64,000 nt of DNA from Gimesia chilikensis (GTDB taxonomy: Bacteria; Planctomycetota; Planctomycetia; Planctomycetales; Planctomycetaceae). This document shows positions 18,320-28,455 of this stretch, one piece after another; the stretch's first letter is position 1; every line of letters begins with the position of its first letter. The stretch spans positions 4,759,748 through 4,823,747 of the forward strand of contig NZ_CP036266.1 of the NCBI RefSeq assembly GCF_007744075.1. The letters run 5' to 3'. The notes beneath the pieces were generated by a model. That model was not told the DNA's origin and did no database searches. It saw only the letters and a list, made by a program, of their open reading frames with translations. The translations under genes were made by a program, and so were the position numbers.

Positions 18320-20122
18320 ATGACCTTGTTCGACTTTGGAGTGTTCCCCACTCAAACTTTTCATCTCCTGGCTGCCACAGAAGGAACGATGTGGCATTCC
18401 CTGGCAGATATTCTCATTCTGCTGGCAACGGCCATTGTTCTGGGAACCCTGGCCGAACAGCTCAGACAGAGTGCCATCCTGGGCTACATCGCCGCGGGAA
18501 CACTCGTTGGGCCCAACCTTTTGGGATGGGTCGCGGATCGACAGAGCATTTTTGACCTCGCGGAACTGGGGGTGGCACTACTGCTGTTTGCCATCGGTCT
18601 TGAATTTTCGCTACCGCGACTCAAGCGACTGGGACGCATCCCGCTGGTCGCCGGCATCCTGCAGATCATTCTCACCCTGCTCGGAGGACTGTCTGTCTCG
18701 CTGCTGCTGAGTTTTTCCTTTCCCGAAGCTCTCGCGATCGGGGCCATGATCGCCCTCAGCAGTACCGCGTGTGTCGTGCGCATGCTCAATGACCGGGCCG
18801 AACTCGATGCCCCTCACGGCCGCACCGCGTTGGGAATTCTGCTGGTTCAGGACATGGCGGTCATTCCGCTGATGCTGATCATCACCGCGCTGGTCGGCAA
18901 AGGGTCGGCCGGAGAGATCGCGATTCAGCTCTCGATTTCGTTTCTGCTGGCAGTCGTCTTTGTGGCTGTGTTTTATGGACTGTTCAATTTTATCCTGCCC
19001 CGACTGCTGGAACTGTCGTCGCTGAGACGGAACCGTGATTTCCCGATTCTGCTGGCGATGGTGATGGCGGCGGGCTCCGCCTGGGCCGCGCATCGACTTG
19101 GACTCAGCCCTGCTCTGGGCGCGTTTGTCGCGGGAGTGTTGCTGGCGATCTCTCCGTTTGCCACGCAAATTCGCGCCGATGTTCAGCCACTGAAAACCGT
19201 GCTCGTCACCCTGTTCTTCTCTGCAGTCGGGATGTTTGGTGACCTGAACTGGGCCGTCCAGCATCTGGGACTCGTCCTGGCTGTTGTTGCAGCGATCATT
19301 ACTGGCAAACTGTTAATCACCTTCGGCGCAGCCTGGTTCTGTGGTCAGCCCTGGCAGTTCGCCCTGGGAACCGGCCTCTGTCTGGCCCAGGTCGGGGAAT
19401 TCTCTTTCGTACTCGCCACCGTGGCGCGAGGCACAGCGGACGCACCGGGGATTCTCTCGGAAACCACGTTCCGCCTGATCATTTCGTCGACGATCGCCAC
19501 GCTGCTGCTGACTCCTTACCTGATTCAACTGGCACCGGTCGCCGCGAATCTGCTCCGCCAACTGTGGGACCGACAACCGGCAGAAAACGAATCACGCTCC
19601 CCGCATGTTGATGTTACGGATCTGGAATCCAGCCGGGAAACCAACGATGATCTGGTCCTCATCCTGGGATTCGGTCCCGCCGGTCAGCGCGTCGCAGGTG
19701 AACTGCTGCAGGTGGGTTTGAAGAAAATTGTGGTCGTCGATCTGAATCACGAAAATCTGCGGATGGCAGAGCAGTACGGTCTACGTTCCCAACTGGGCGA
19801 TGCGACTCAGATCGAAGTGCTGGAACATGCGGGCCTGTATCGCTCCCGCCTGGTAATTATGACTCTGCCCAGTCCGACGGTCTGTCGCCAGATCATCTAC
19901 CTGGTACGTCAGATGTCACCGGCTACGACCCTGTATGTTCGCTGCCGCTATCACCTGCATCACTGGCAGCTCCTGGCGGCGGGAGCGGATGTGATTGTTG
20001 ATGAAGAAGAGCACGTGGGCGAGTGTCTGGCGAAACACATTCTGGATTCCCCCCTACTGCTGCAGCAGCTGTTGAAGTCGAATCAGAAACCAGAGGCGGG
20101 ACAGTCCCCTGACCAGACATAA
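18320..20122 (+). CDS. Kef-type cation:proton antiporter with TrkA-N domain
   Basis: The 600-residue inner-membrane protein has about 12 hydrophobic segments of the CPA2 family. GYIAAGTLVGPNLLGW, ELGVALLLFAIGLEFS and ALSSTACVVRMLNDRAEL are the characteristic helices, and GILLVQDMAVIPLMLI carries the family aspartate. From about residue 430 a cytoplasmic Rossmann RCK/TrkA-N domain follows (LILGFGPAGQRVAGELL, VVDLNHENLRMAE, GDATQIEVLEHAG). Such proteins exchange K+ or Na+ for H+ and are gated by nucleotide binding. No KefF/KefG partner is adjacent. ATG 18320 follows AAAGGA. Confidence 0.9.
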   Translation: MTLFDFGVFPTQTFHLLAATEGTMWHSLADILILLATAIVLGTLAEQLRQSAILGYIAAGTLVGPNLLGWVADRQSIFDLAELGVALLLFAIGLEFSLPRLKRLGRIPLVAGILQIILTLLGGLSVSLLLSFSFPEALAIGAMIALSSTACVVRMLNDRAELDAPHGRTALGILLVQDMAVIPLMLIITALVGKGSAGEIAIQLSISFLLAVVFVAVFYGLFNFILPRLLELSSLRRNRDFPILLAMVMAAGSAWAAHRLGLSPALGAFVAGVLLAISPFATQIRADVQPLKTVLVTLFFSAVGMFGDLNWAVQHLGLVLAVVAAIITGKLLITFGAAWFCGQPWQFALGTGLCLAQVGEFSFVLATVARGTADAPGILSETTFRLIISSTIATLLLTPYLIQLAPVAANLLRQLWDRQPAENESRSPHVDVTDLESSRETNDDLVLILGFGPAGQRVAGELLQVGLKKIVVVDLNHENLRMAEQYGLRSQLGDATQIEVLEHAGLYRSRLVIMTLPSPTVCRQIIYLVRQMSPATTLYVRCRYHLHHWQLLAAGADVIVDEEEHVGECLAKHILDSPLLLQQLLKSNQKPEAGQSPDQT

Positions 20123-20153
20123 AAAAAGGCCCCCTTCGATAGCGAAGGGGGCC
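20121..20153 (-). terminator. Intrinsic terminator of the Gfo/Idh gene
   Basis: GGCCCCCTTCG at 20128-20138 and CGAAGGGGGCC at 20143-20153 form an 11-base perfect stem with the tetraloop ATAG. The seven A residues to its left become a U-tract on the minus strand, so it ends the minus-strand gene whose stop is at 20186. It begins at the stop codon of the plus-strand antiporter gene. Confidence 0.9.
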
Positions 20154-20185
20154 TGGTCATGATCGTTTCAGATTGAAACAGACTC

Positions 20186-21643
20186 TTACAGTTCAGCTGT
20201 TGTGGGAACCACGAACGGCTTACGGTATTCACGAGTCAGTTTCGGATTCGCAGCAGAAGCCTGTCCACCGGTGAAGGTTTCTGACTTGCTGTCGATGGTC
20301 AGTTTGGGGCCCATGCTGATGATGGTGTCATCAGTATCGAGCTTGTTGTTGCCCAGGTGCTCGCGGAAGCGGCCCAGAGTTTCCAGGGCTTCGCTATCAC
20401 CCTTGAATTCACCGGCGACTTCCTTCACAGGCATGGTGTTGCCCATTTCGTAGGAAATGTTACCCAGGTGACACAGGGCACTGGAGATGTGACCTTCTTC
20501 GATGTCCGCATTCAGATCGCTGATCTTGCGGCTGCGAACAGCATCCACAAAGTTGGCGAAGTGATCGGCAGAACCGGAGAACTTCTTGATCAGCTTGCCG
20601 TCGTTGTTGAAGGCAGAAGCACTGTTGTAGCTCGGAATCACAACGTAACCGTCGGTACCGTAGAAGATCACCCCTACTTTAGCACCACGGTAAGGTTCGG
20701 TTTCCAGACCACGTACTTCGAAGACCAGACGCTTGTCGCCGAACTGGTGGATACTGACCTGAGTGTTGGCGACGTTACCAGCATCGGTGTAACCCAGACG
20801 TCCGCCGTAAGCCTGAACGCTATCGCCGACGTTATCAACGCCGAGACCCCAGCGGGCTACGTCCATCTGGTGAATCCCCTGGTTACCCAGGTCGCCGTTA
20901 CCGGTTGGTGTCTGCCAGTGCCAGTCGTAGTGGAAACGCTGACGTGTCAGCGGTGCCATCGGTGCTGGTCCGAGCCACAGATCGTAGTCGACGCTGGCCG
21001 GTACATCGTAGTTCCCTTTAGGACCGATTGATTTACGACGCTTGTAGCAGGTACCGCGAGCCAGTTTGACTTCGCCGATCCCGCCGGCTTTCACGAATTC
21101 AATCGCATCGATCAGACCAGGTTGTGAACGGCACTGAGTACCGGTCTGGACGATCTTGTTGTGCTTACGGGCCGCTTCCACAATCCGACGACCTTCGCTC
21201 ACGTTGTGGCTGACAGGCTTTTCGCAGTAAACGTCTTTACCAGCCTGGATCGCCCAGATCGCTCCCAGAGCGTGCCAGTGGTTGGGAGTCGCGATGCTGA
21301 CGATATCGATATCCTGATCGTCGAAGGCTTTCCGCAGGTCTTTGTAGTAAGTTGGTTTTTTGTTGGTCTTTTTGTAAACATTGCCCACACCTTTGGTCAT
21401 CCCCACGCTTTCATCGGGATCGACGATGGCGACGATTTCGGTGTCTTTACGGCCGGCGAAGGCACCCAGGTGAGACTGACCACGACCATTGACACCCAGC
21501 AGGGCGACACGCAGTTTTTCGTTGGGGCTGCTGGACTGCGACTCGGCTGCAGAGAGCTGAGGAATCGAAGTGCTCAGAGCTGCTGCACCAGCGGCAGCAA
21601 ACATCGATTGTTCAAGGAATTCGCGACGAGATTGTTGAGACAT
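20186..21643 (-). CDS. Tat-exported Gfo/Idh/MocA family oxidoreductase
   Basis: Start at ATG 21643, preceded by GAGGAG at 10-15 bases, gives 485 residues. The frame continues to 21736 but without a better start. The N-terminus MSQQSRREFLEQSMFAAAGAAAL is a twin-arginine signal. The NAD(P)-binding fold follows with VALLGVNGRGQSHLGAF, and the family motif EKPVSHN carries the catalytic lysine. GNQGIHQMDVARWGLG is the usual second-domain segment. Exported members act on sugars or inositols in other bacteria; this one's substrate is unknown. Its codon use is notably strong, suggesting high expression. Confidence 0.9.
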   Translation of the reverse strand: MSQQSRREFLEQSMFAAAGAAALSTSIPQLSAAESQSSSPNEKLRVALLGVNGRGQSHLGAFAGRKDTEIVAIVDPDESVGMTKGVGNVYKKTNKKPTYYKDLRKAFDDQDIDIVSIATPNHWHALGAIWAIQAGKDVYCEKPVSHNVSEGRRIVEAARKHNKIVQTGTQCRSQPGLIDAIEFVKAGGIGEVKLARGTCYKRRKSIGPKGNYDVPASVDYDLWLGPAPMAPLTRQRFHYDWHWQTPTGNGDLGNQGIHQMDVARWGLGVDNVGDSVQAYGGRLGYTDAGNVANTQVSIHQFGDKRLVFEVRGLETEPYRGAKVGVIFYGTDGYVVIPSYNSASAFNNDGKLIKKFSGSADHFANFVDAVRSRKISDLNADIEEGHISSALCHLGNISYEMGNTMPVKEVAGEFKGDSEALETLGRFREHLGNNKLDTDDTIISMGPKLTIDSKSETFTGGQASAANPKLTREYRKPFVVPTTAEL

Positions 21644-21946
21644 CTTCTTTTTTCTCCTCATTGTAGTGTCAGAAGGTAGGTGGCACTGTGCACGCTCAGG
21701 CGGGGTGGAATAACAGACAGCCAGGTGATGCAGCACACAGTCAAACCGTGCCTGGGTACTCGACCACAGCCAGTTCAGGTGCCGTCATTCCGGAATTTTG
21801 TAAATTCTGTTTAGCAAAGTGTAACCGATGGAAGGACGAACATTCAAGGTTGAACCGAAAAACAGCCCCGATTCAGGGTGATTTCCTCGCTGGAAACCTG
21901 CGGACTCCCCAGTCGGGAGAATCCGCGCAACTATGAATGCTTACGT

Positions 21947-22654
21947 TCATTTCGCCGCCGATAATGGCAGAAAACATTGAATTCCGATCTCTTCACGACT
22001 GGCAAAGGGTTCACCATAGGCGCGATGAATGGTCCAGCCCCAGTAACGGGCCCGGTCTTTGATGTCATCCAGCACTGTCGGGTGCTCTTCCGAACGCCCC
22101 TGGATCATCTGGCTTTCATAGCAGCGAACCGCCTGCATTTTCTGCTCGATATGCGGTGAAATATCAAACACGAAACTCGGCTTGGGATGAATTCGCAGGT
22201 GAATGCTCCAGAAATAATAGATCTGGGGCGGCCAGTAGCGTTCGCCCGACATATCGGTTTTGCTGAGTTTCGACCAGAATCGGGCTGCATCCACCAGATG
22301 GCTGGCGGCCACGTGGTCGGGATGCACGTCTTCCCAATAGGGGGCGAGAATCACTTTCGGCTGCTGTTCGCGAAAGACTTCGGCCAGTTGTCTGCGGGCC
22401 GTCAGACTCGATTCCAGACTCCGGTTCGGCAGTTGCAGATTCTCCCGCCAGTCCAGCTGCAGGACCTCCGTCGAAGCTGCGGTCTCTTTCGCCCGGATCT
22501 CGGGACTGCCGTAAGGCGTTGGCTCACCATTGGTTAACTCCACAACGCCCACTCGCTGTCCCGCGGCTTTGCAAGCCAGAATAGTGCCTCCCACGCTGAT
22601 TTCCGCATCATCGGGATGCGGGGCGACGACCAGTACATCTAATTGAGAACCCAC
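21947..22654 (-). CDS. PIG-L family deacetylase (BshB1-like)
   Basis: The 235-residue protein has the zinc motif APHPDDAEISVGG at residues 11-23 (His13, Asp15-Asp16) and the second motif WEDVHPDHVAASHL. These are diagnostic for LmbE/PIG-L N-deacetylases. Length, the TNGEPTPYGSPEIRAKE loop and the C-terminal GEPFASREEIGIQCF segment match the bacillithiol-biosynthesis deacetylase BshB1 group, which removes acetyl from GlcNAc-malate. Other bsh genes are not in the window, so the pathway assignment is tentative. Confidence 0.82.
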   Translation of the reverse strand: MGSQLDVLVVAPHPDDAEISVGGTILACKAAGQRVGVVELTNGEPTPYGSPEIRAKETAASTEVLQLDWRENLQLPNRSLESSLTARRQLAEVFREQQPKVILAPYWEDVHPDHVAASHLVDAARFWSKLSKTDMSGERYWPPQIYYFWSIHLRIHPKPSFVFDISPHIEQKMQAVRCYESQMIQGRSEEHPTVLDDIKDRARYWGWTIHRAYGEPFASREEIGIQCFLPLSAAK

Positions 22655-22871
22655 GGATACTCCTTAAATAACAGACTCAAACGGCTCCGGACCGGACTCA
22701 CGAAAATCAGGCTAGACTTGAAAACCGAAATCCTTAAAATCCCTCGCACTCTCTCTCAATGGGACCCCCGTCCCACTCACAATTCCACATCATTACTATT
22801 GTAGACCATCAATCATAACGGTCGAGGCACGCGCTGTCCCTGCCGACGATGATTGTATGGAGGATCCTCTC

Positions 22872-23165
22872 ATGAAATCCTTTGTCCTGGCGTTGATCGC
22901 CTGTGGCCCGGTGTTTCTCTTCACCAGTGGCTGCGCACAGGTGATGAAGCCCATTTCAGAACTGCAACACGAAACCATGCGAGCCTTCAAACCCAAGCCT
23001 TTCGATTCCGACTGGAGCGGCGAAGACGAAGTCGACCAATGGGGCTATGTGGGGGAAGAAGCCCGCGGCGACCGTCCCCGTGAATACGATCCGGACCCCT
23101 GGTGGCAGAAATACGTGATGAGTTCCAAAGCACGCAGTATCGAACGGAACCTGGGAATCGATTGA
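22872..23165 (+). CDS. Small acidic putative lipoprotein
   Basis: From ATG 22872 (GGAGG about nine bases upstream) the product is 97 residues. MKSFVLALIACGPVFLFTSGC is a good lipoprotein signal with Cys21 at the lipobox. The mature part has no recognised domain but is rich in Trp, Asp and Glu (FDSDWSGEDEVDQWGYVGEE, YDPDPWWQKYVMSSKARS). Similar short 'WGYVGEEAR' lipoproteins occur in related planctomycetes as far as I recall, function unknown. A 318-base gap with no gene follows; it contains an AT-rich promoter-like stretch near 23247. Confidence 0.6.
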   Translation: MKSFVLALIACGPVFLFTSGCAQVMKPISELQHETMRAFKPKPFDSDWSGEDEVDQWGYVGEEARGDRPREYDPDPWWQKYVMSSKARSIERNLGID

Positions 23166-23483
23166 TCCCACCGGTCGGAGGCAGCCGGGGGCCGCTGTCT
23201 CCCCTGCTGCGGGGCGATACTTTTTCTTGCATCTGCTCGATCCATTAATTATATTAAGTTAATACAGGCAGGGCGTTTTCGTCTTGTCTGGAGTGAATTA
23301 ACTTACCTGCCGTACGCTTCAGAACCGTCGGCTACCGTCAGCCTACATACCGACTGACGGACTGGTATCACCAAACCTGAACCCGCGCTGTTTGTTGTAC
23401 CATTCTCTCTACCTGCGCTCAGTCTGTGAGACGCTCTCCCCGGGTACGACGGCACCGCAAATCCTACCTGAAGGTGCATACCC

Positions 23484-26400
23484 ATGTGGAATCTCTACCT
23501 GAGAGCCATTTCTCTGGCAGGAATCCTCTTGCTCAGCGCGCACGCTGCGAGTGCCGCCCCCCCTGCGGATCCGTCCTCGCAGACCAACACACCCGAGATC
23601 GATTTCAATCGGGATATCCGACCGATCCTCTCCAAGAACTGCTTCCACTGTCACGGTCCCGATCCTGAAACCCGCGAAGCCGGCCTGCGACTGGATGAAC
23701 GCGCTTCCGCCGTCATGAAACTCGAAAGCGACGCCCATGCGATCGTTCCGGAAGACGCCGCGAAAAGCGAACTCTTCAAGCGAATCACCTCCGAAGACGA
23801 ATACGCGGTCATGCCGCCCCCCGATGTGGGTGAAAAACTGACCGACACCCAGATCGCGAAGATCAAAGCCTGGATCGAACAGGGGGCCCCCTATGCCCGG
23901 CACTGGTCGTTCATTCCGCCTCAGCGTCCTGCGCTTCCCGAAGTCAAACAGCAGGACTGGCCCGCGAATGCCATTGATCGCTTCATCCTTGCGCAGCTGG
24001 AACACGCGGGACTCAAGCCGAGCCCTGAAGCCGACCGCTACACACTGATTCGTCGCCTGAGCTTCGACCTGCGGGGCCTGCCTCCGACACTGGCCGAAGT
24101 CGAACAGTTCGTGAATGACAAATCTCCCGATGCCTACGAAAAACTGGTCGACCGCTTCTTAAGCGATCCCGCCTATGGAGAACGCTGGGCCCGCAAGTGG
24201 CTCGACCTGGCCCGCTATGCCGACTCAAAAGGCTACGGCTCCGATCCGCTGCGAATGGAGATCTGGCGTTACCGGGACTGGGTCATCAATGCGTTCAATC
24301 AGAACATGCCTTTCGATCAGTTCACCCTCGAACAGCTGGCCGGCGACATGCTCCCCAACCCGACACTCGAACAGAAAGTCGCGACCGCCTTCCATCGCAA
24401 CACGATGACCAACACCGAAGGGGGCACCGACGACGAAGAATTCCGCGTCGCCGCCGTCCGGGACCGCGTCGATACCACGATCCAGGTCTGGATGGGGCTC
24501 ACCATGGGTTGTGCCAAATGTCATACGCACAAATACGATCCGATCACGCAGAAGGAATACTATCAACTCTATGCGATTTTCAATCAGACTGCAGACAACG
24601 ATCAACCGACCGATGCCCCTACCATCGCGGCTCCCACGTCGGAGATGCTCAAACAGACCGAGCGCATCGAAACCCAGATCGCGACACTCAACCAGAAACT
24701 CAAAACTCCTACCAATGAACTCGCAGCCGCACAGCAGAAGTGGGAAAGCACGCTGCACGCGAAACCCGACTGGCAGACATTGAAACCGACCAGCGTGACT
24801 TCAACAGCGAAGACGACGCAGTTCGCGATTCAGGACGACGGTTCGATTCTGGCCTCCGGTCCCGCAGCGAAAGAAAGCTACACGATCGAAACCGAGATCG
24901 ATGCCCCCGCCTTCAAAGCACTGCGGCTCGAAGTTCTGCCGGACAAGAGCCTCGCGGCCAGTGGTCCGGGGCGGGCCAAAGACGGGAACTTCGTCCTGTC
25001 TAATATCAAAGTCGAGATGCAGCCGATCAAAGGCGAAAACAAAGACGCCCCCGCCCAGGGTCAATTCCTGCGGATTGAACAGCAGGGAAAAGCGAAACAG
25101 TTTCTCTCGCTGGCCGAGGTGCAGGTCTTCCAGGGAGACAGGAACATCGCCAGCCAGGGAGTCGCGACACAGTCGAGCACCGGCTACTCCGCTCCCGCGA
25201 AACTCGCCATCGATGGCAACACCGACGGCCACTTTTACAACGCGAAGTCCACAACGCATACCAACGGAGAAGTCCAACCCTGGTGGGAGCTGGACCTCAA
25301 ATCAGAGACACCCGTCGAACGCATTCAGATCTGGAACCGCACCGATGGCTCGGGCGATCGGCTGGCGAACTTCAAAGTCAGCCTGCTCGATAAAGACCGC
25401 AAAGTGATCTGGCAAACCATTGTCGCGAAAGCACCGAATCCCAGTACCACGCTGTCCGTTTCGGATCGGCGGGTGATTCCTCTCAAGCGGGCCCTCGCTT
25501 CTCACTCGCAGTCCGGCTTCCCGGTGAGTGCAACGCTGGATCCCAAGAGCGGCAACAAAACGGGCTGGGGCATCGCTCCTCAGTTTGGTAAGGAGAACAG
25601 TGCCTACTTCTTTCCTGATCACGGAACCGCGCAGCCGACGGGCAAACAGCGACTGATTGTCACGCTGTCACACAATTACAAAGATCCCCAGTACGCCCTG
25701 GGACACTTCCGGCTGTTGTTCACGAATGATTCCCAGCTCGAGCCCCGGCTCAAGGTGCCCGATGAGATTCTGGCGATTGTCGATACCCTGTCAGAAGCCC
25801 GTACGCCGGCGCAGCGCGACAAGCTGGCCGCGTATTACCGTGGCGTCGCACCACTGCTCAAACCGACGCGGGACGAGATCGCCAAGCTGCAGAAGGCGAA
25901 ACCGAAATACCCGCAGCTGCCCATCATGGAAGAGCTGCCGGCCGACAAGCAGCGAAAAACGCACATCATGGTGCGAGGCAGCTTCCTGCAGCCGGGCGAC
26001 CTGGTCGAACCGGCACTCCTGAGTTCGTTCAACCCGGCTCCCCAGGAGACGCCTAACAACCGCATCGCGGTCGCGAAGTGGCTCACCGATCCAGCCAACC
26101 CACTGACCGCGCGGGTCGCCGTGAACCGTTACTGGTCGCAGCTGTTTGGAGCCGGTCTGGTCGTGACGGAAGAAGACTTCGGCACGCAGGGCGAGCTGCC
26201 CAGTCATCCGCAGCTGCTGGACTGGCTGGCAACCGAATTCGTTGAGAACGGCTGGGACATGAAAGCTCTGCTGAAAACAATCGTGATGTCCAACACCTAT
26301 CGGCAGGCTTCGACCACAGAGCCGATTCACATTCAGAAAGATCCCAAGAACCGGCTGCTCTCCCGCGGACCGCGGTTTCGTCTGTCGGCGGAGATGATTC

Positions 26401-26999
26401 GCGACCAGGCACTGGCCGTCAGTGGTCTGCTGACGAAGAAGCTCGGCGGGCCGTCCGTCTATCCGGTGCAACCCGAGGGCATCTGGCGGGCCGCGTTCAA
26501 CGGTCAGCGGAACTGGGCCACCAGCAAAGACGCCGATCGTTACCGCCGGGGTCTGTATACCTTCTGGCGGCGCACGGTCCCCTACCCTTCGATGGCAACC
26601 TTCGACGCCCCCAGCCGGGAGATCTGTACGATCCGCCGCATCAACACCAATACGCCGCTGCAGGCGATGATTACGATGAACGATCCCGTCTTTATCGAAA
26701 TCTCGCAGGCCCTGGCTCGACGCCTGTTCGACGAAGGGGGAACGACAACGGAGTCCCGCATCAAGTATGGACTCCAGCTCTGTCTGCTCCGTCCGCCGCA
26801 ACCCGAGCAGGTGCAGCCGCTGCTCGAACTTTATGAATCTGAAAAGGCCTACTATGCAGCCCATCCCGAGGAAGCGAAACAGCTCCTGGAGAACCCGCTG
26901 CATCCGCTGCCTGAAAAATATAACCCCGCAGAACTTGCAGCCTGGACCGTGATCGCCAACGTGCTGCTCAACATGGATGGCGTTCTCACGAAAGGATAG
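23484..26999 (+). CDS. PSD1 cytochrome-c-like protein with DUF1549/DUF1553 and F5/8-type C domain
   Basis: This 1171-residue exported protein (signal peptide 1-28) is typical of Planctomycetes. A C-type heme motif NCFHCHG near residue 52-58 belongs to the PSC1 domain. DUF1549 follows (WSFIPPQRP to a second CxxCH, GCAKCHTHKYDP, at about 342-347). A discoidin-like domain (SLAEVQVFQGDRNIASQGVA to ERIQIWNRTDG, about 530-650) is inserted, and DUF1553 is C-terminal (NRIAVAKWLTDPANPLTARV, FRLSAEMIRDQAL, NTNTPLQAMITMNDP). Function is unproven; such proteins are thought to act with DUF1501 partners on complex glycans. The next gene starts four bases after the stop. Confidence 0.92.
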   Translation: MWNLYLRAISLAGILLLSAHAASAAPPADPSSQTNTPEIDFNRDIRPILSKNCFHCHGPDPETREAGLRLDERASAVMKLESDAHAIVPEDAAKSELFKRITSEDEYAVMPPPDVGEKLTDTQIAKIKAWIEQGAPYARHWSFIPPQRPALPEVKQQDWPANAIDRFILAQLEHAGLKPSPEADRYTLIRRLSFDLRGLPPTLAEVEQFVNDKSPDAYEKLVDRFLSDPAYGERWARKWLDLARYADSKGYGSDPLRMEIWRYRDWVINAFNQNMPFDQFTLEQLAGDMLPNPTLEQKVATAFHRNTMTNTEGGTDDEEFRVAAVRDRVDTTIQVWMGLTMGCAKCHTHKYDPITQKEYYQLYAIFNQTADNDQPTDAPTIAAPTSEMLKQTERIETQIATLNQKLKTPTNELAAAQQKWESTLHAKPDWQTLKPTSVTSTAKTTQFAIQDDGSILASGPAAKESYTIETEIDAPAFKALRLEVLPDKSLAASGPGRAKDGNFVLSNIKVEMQPIKGENKDAPAQGQFLRIEQQGKAKQFLSLAEVQVFQGDRNIASQGVATQSSTGYSAPAKLAIDGNTDGHFYNAKSTTHTNGEVQPWWELDLKSETPVERIQIWNRTDGSGDRLANFKVSLLDKDRKVIWQTIVAKAPNPSTTLSVSDRRVIPLKRALASHSQSGFPVSATLDPKSGNKTGWGIAPQFGKENSAYFFPDHGTAQPTGKQRLIVTLSHNYKDPQYALGHFRLLFTNDSQLEPRLKVPDEILAIVDTLSEARTPAQRDKLAAYYRGVAPLLKPTRDEIAKLQKAKPKYPQLPIMEELPADKQRKTHIMVRGSFLQPGDLVEPALLSSFNPAPQETPNNRIAVAKWLTDPANPLTARVAVNRYWSQLFGAGLVVTEEDFGTQGELPSHPQLLDWLATEFVENGWDMKALLKTIVMSNTYRQASTTEPIHIQKDPKNRLLSRGPRFRLSAEMIRDQALAVSGLLTKKLGGPSVYPVQPEGIWRAAFNGQRNWATSKDADRYRRGLYTFWRRTVPYPSMATFDAPSREICTIRRINTNTPLQAMITMNDPVFIEISQALARRLFDEGGTTTESRIKYGLQLCLLRPPQPEQVQPLLELYESEKAYYAAHPEEAKQLLENPLHPLPEKYNPAELAAWTVIANVLLNMDGVLTKG

Positions 27000-27003
27000 A
27001 CCG

Positions 27004-28455
27004 ATGAATTTGAAACAACAGCAACTGCAGGCGGTAACCCGCCGTCACTTTCTCGCCCAGGGGTCAACCGGCATCGGTTCGATCGCCCTCGGAGCGATGC
27101 TCGCGGAGAACAACAGTGCCGCCGCCAACAAACCGGAACAGCCGGACGCGCCGCCGTTTCGTCTGCCCGCGAAAGCCAAACATGTGATCTTCCTGCACAT
27201 GGCCGGTTCGCCTCCGCAGCAGGAACTGTTTGACTATAAGCCGGAGCTGGTCAAACGCAATATGCAGCCCTGCCCCGATTCGTTCCTGAAGGGTCGCGGC
27301 TTCGCGTTCATCAAGGGACATCCCAAGATGCTGGGGACGCCCTACAAATTCAAACAGTACGGCGAGGGTGGCACCTGGATGAGCGAGCTGCTGCCGAATT
27401 TCCAGAAGGTCGCCGACGACGTGGCCGTCATCAAGTCGATGCATACCGATCAGTTCAACCACGCACCCGCCCAGCTGTTCCTGTATACCGGTGCCCCCCG
27501 TTTCGGCGGGGCCTCGATGGGGTCGTGGATCACCTACGGTCTCGGTTCGGAAAACAAAAACCTGCCCGGGTTCATGGTGCTGCTCAGCGGCGGCAGCGAT
27601 CCGAGTGGGGGGAAGAGCCTGTGGGGGAGCGGCTTTCTGCCGTCCGTCTACCAGGGGGTGCAGTGCCGGACCAGCGGCGATCCGATTCTGTACGTCTCGA
27701 ACCCGAAAGGGATCAACCGGGAGGTCCGTCGGCGGAGCCTGGATGCACTGAAGAAGCTGAATGAATTCGAGCTCAAGCAGTTCGGCAACCCGGAAACGCT
27801 GACCCGCATCAACCAGTACGAGCTCGCGTTTCGCATGCAGATGTCGGTTCCCGAAGCCGTCGATCTGACCAGCGAAACCAAAGCGACGCACGAACTCTAC
27901 GGCACGACCGGCGGTGCGCCTTCGTTCGCGAACAACTGCCTGCTGGCCCGCCGAATGGTGGAACGGGGCGTGCGGTTCATCCAGCTGTTCGACTACGGCT
28001 GGGACATGCACGGCACGAGCAAGGGGAACGACCTGATCACCGCGGTGCCGAACAAAGCCAAAGACATCGACCGTCCGCTGTACGCGTTGATTACTGACCT
28101 CAAGCAGCGGGGCCTTTTGGATGAAACGCTGATCGTCTGGAGCGGCGAATTCGGCCGCACCTCGATGAACGAAGCCCGCAACGGTTCGACCTACCTGGGC
28201 CGCGACCACCACCCGCACTGCTACACCATCTGGATGGCCGGCGGCGGCATCAAAGGCGGCGTCTCCTACGGCGAAACCGACGAACTGGGCTACTTCGTCA
28301 CCGAAAAGAAAGCCAGCGTCCGCGACCTGCAGTCAACAATCCTGCATCTGACCGGGTTGGATGCCCGCAAGCTGAAGGTGCCGTATCAGGGGTTAGATCA
28401 AAGACTGATTGGACCGGCGGATGAGGATCATTTGCTGGAAGGGGTGCTGGCTTGA
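27004..28455 (+). CDS. Tat-exported DUF1501 family protein
   Basis: The 483-residue protein starts at ATG 27004 and carries a twin-arginine signal (AVTRRHFLAQGSTGIGSIALGA). The body is a sulfatase/alkaline-phosphatase-like fold of the DUF1501 family: KHVIFLHMAGSPPQQELFDYKP, KSMHTDQFNHAPAQLFLYTG, DYGWDMHG, VWSGEFGRTS and GRDHHPHCYTIWMAGGGIKGG. It forms an operon with the PSD1 gene (four-base gap), a pairing found many times per planctomycete genome. Its last 53 codons recur downstream in at least three further copies (from 29594, 30740 and 32522), making this the intact member of a repeated gene tail. Confidence 0.93.
   Translation: MNLKQQQLQAVTRRHFLAQGSTGIGSIALGAMLAENNSAAANKPEQPDAPPFRLPAKAKHVIFLHMAGSPPQQELFDYKPELVKRNMQPCPDSFLKGRGFAFIKGHPKMLGTPYKFKQYGEGGTWMSELLPNFQKVADDVAVIKSMHTDQFNHAPAQLFLYTGAPRFGGASMGSWITYGLGSENKNLPGFMVLLSGGSDPSGGKSLWGSGFLPSVYQGVQCRTSGDPILYVSNPKGINREVRRRSLDALKKLNEFELKQFGNPETLTRINQYELAFRMQMSVPEAVDLTSETKATHELYGTTGGAPSFANNCLLARRMVERGVRFIQLFDYGWDMHGTSKGNDLITAVPNKAKDIDRPLYALITDLKQRGLLDETLIVWSGEFGRTSMNEARNGSTYLGRDHHPHCYTIWMAGGGIKGGVSYGETDELGYFVTEKKASVRDLQSTILHLTGLDARKLKVPYQGLDQRLIGPADEDHLLEGVLA

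Noticed and set aside
25791..26903. 370-codon open frame on the minus strand
   Set aside because: Antisense shadow of the PSD1/DUF1553 gene; no motif and unnatural composition.
27064..28218. 384-codon open frame on the minus strand
   Set aside because: Antisense shadow of the DUF1501 gene.
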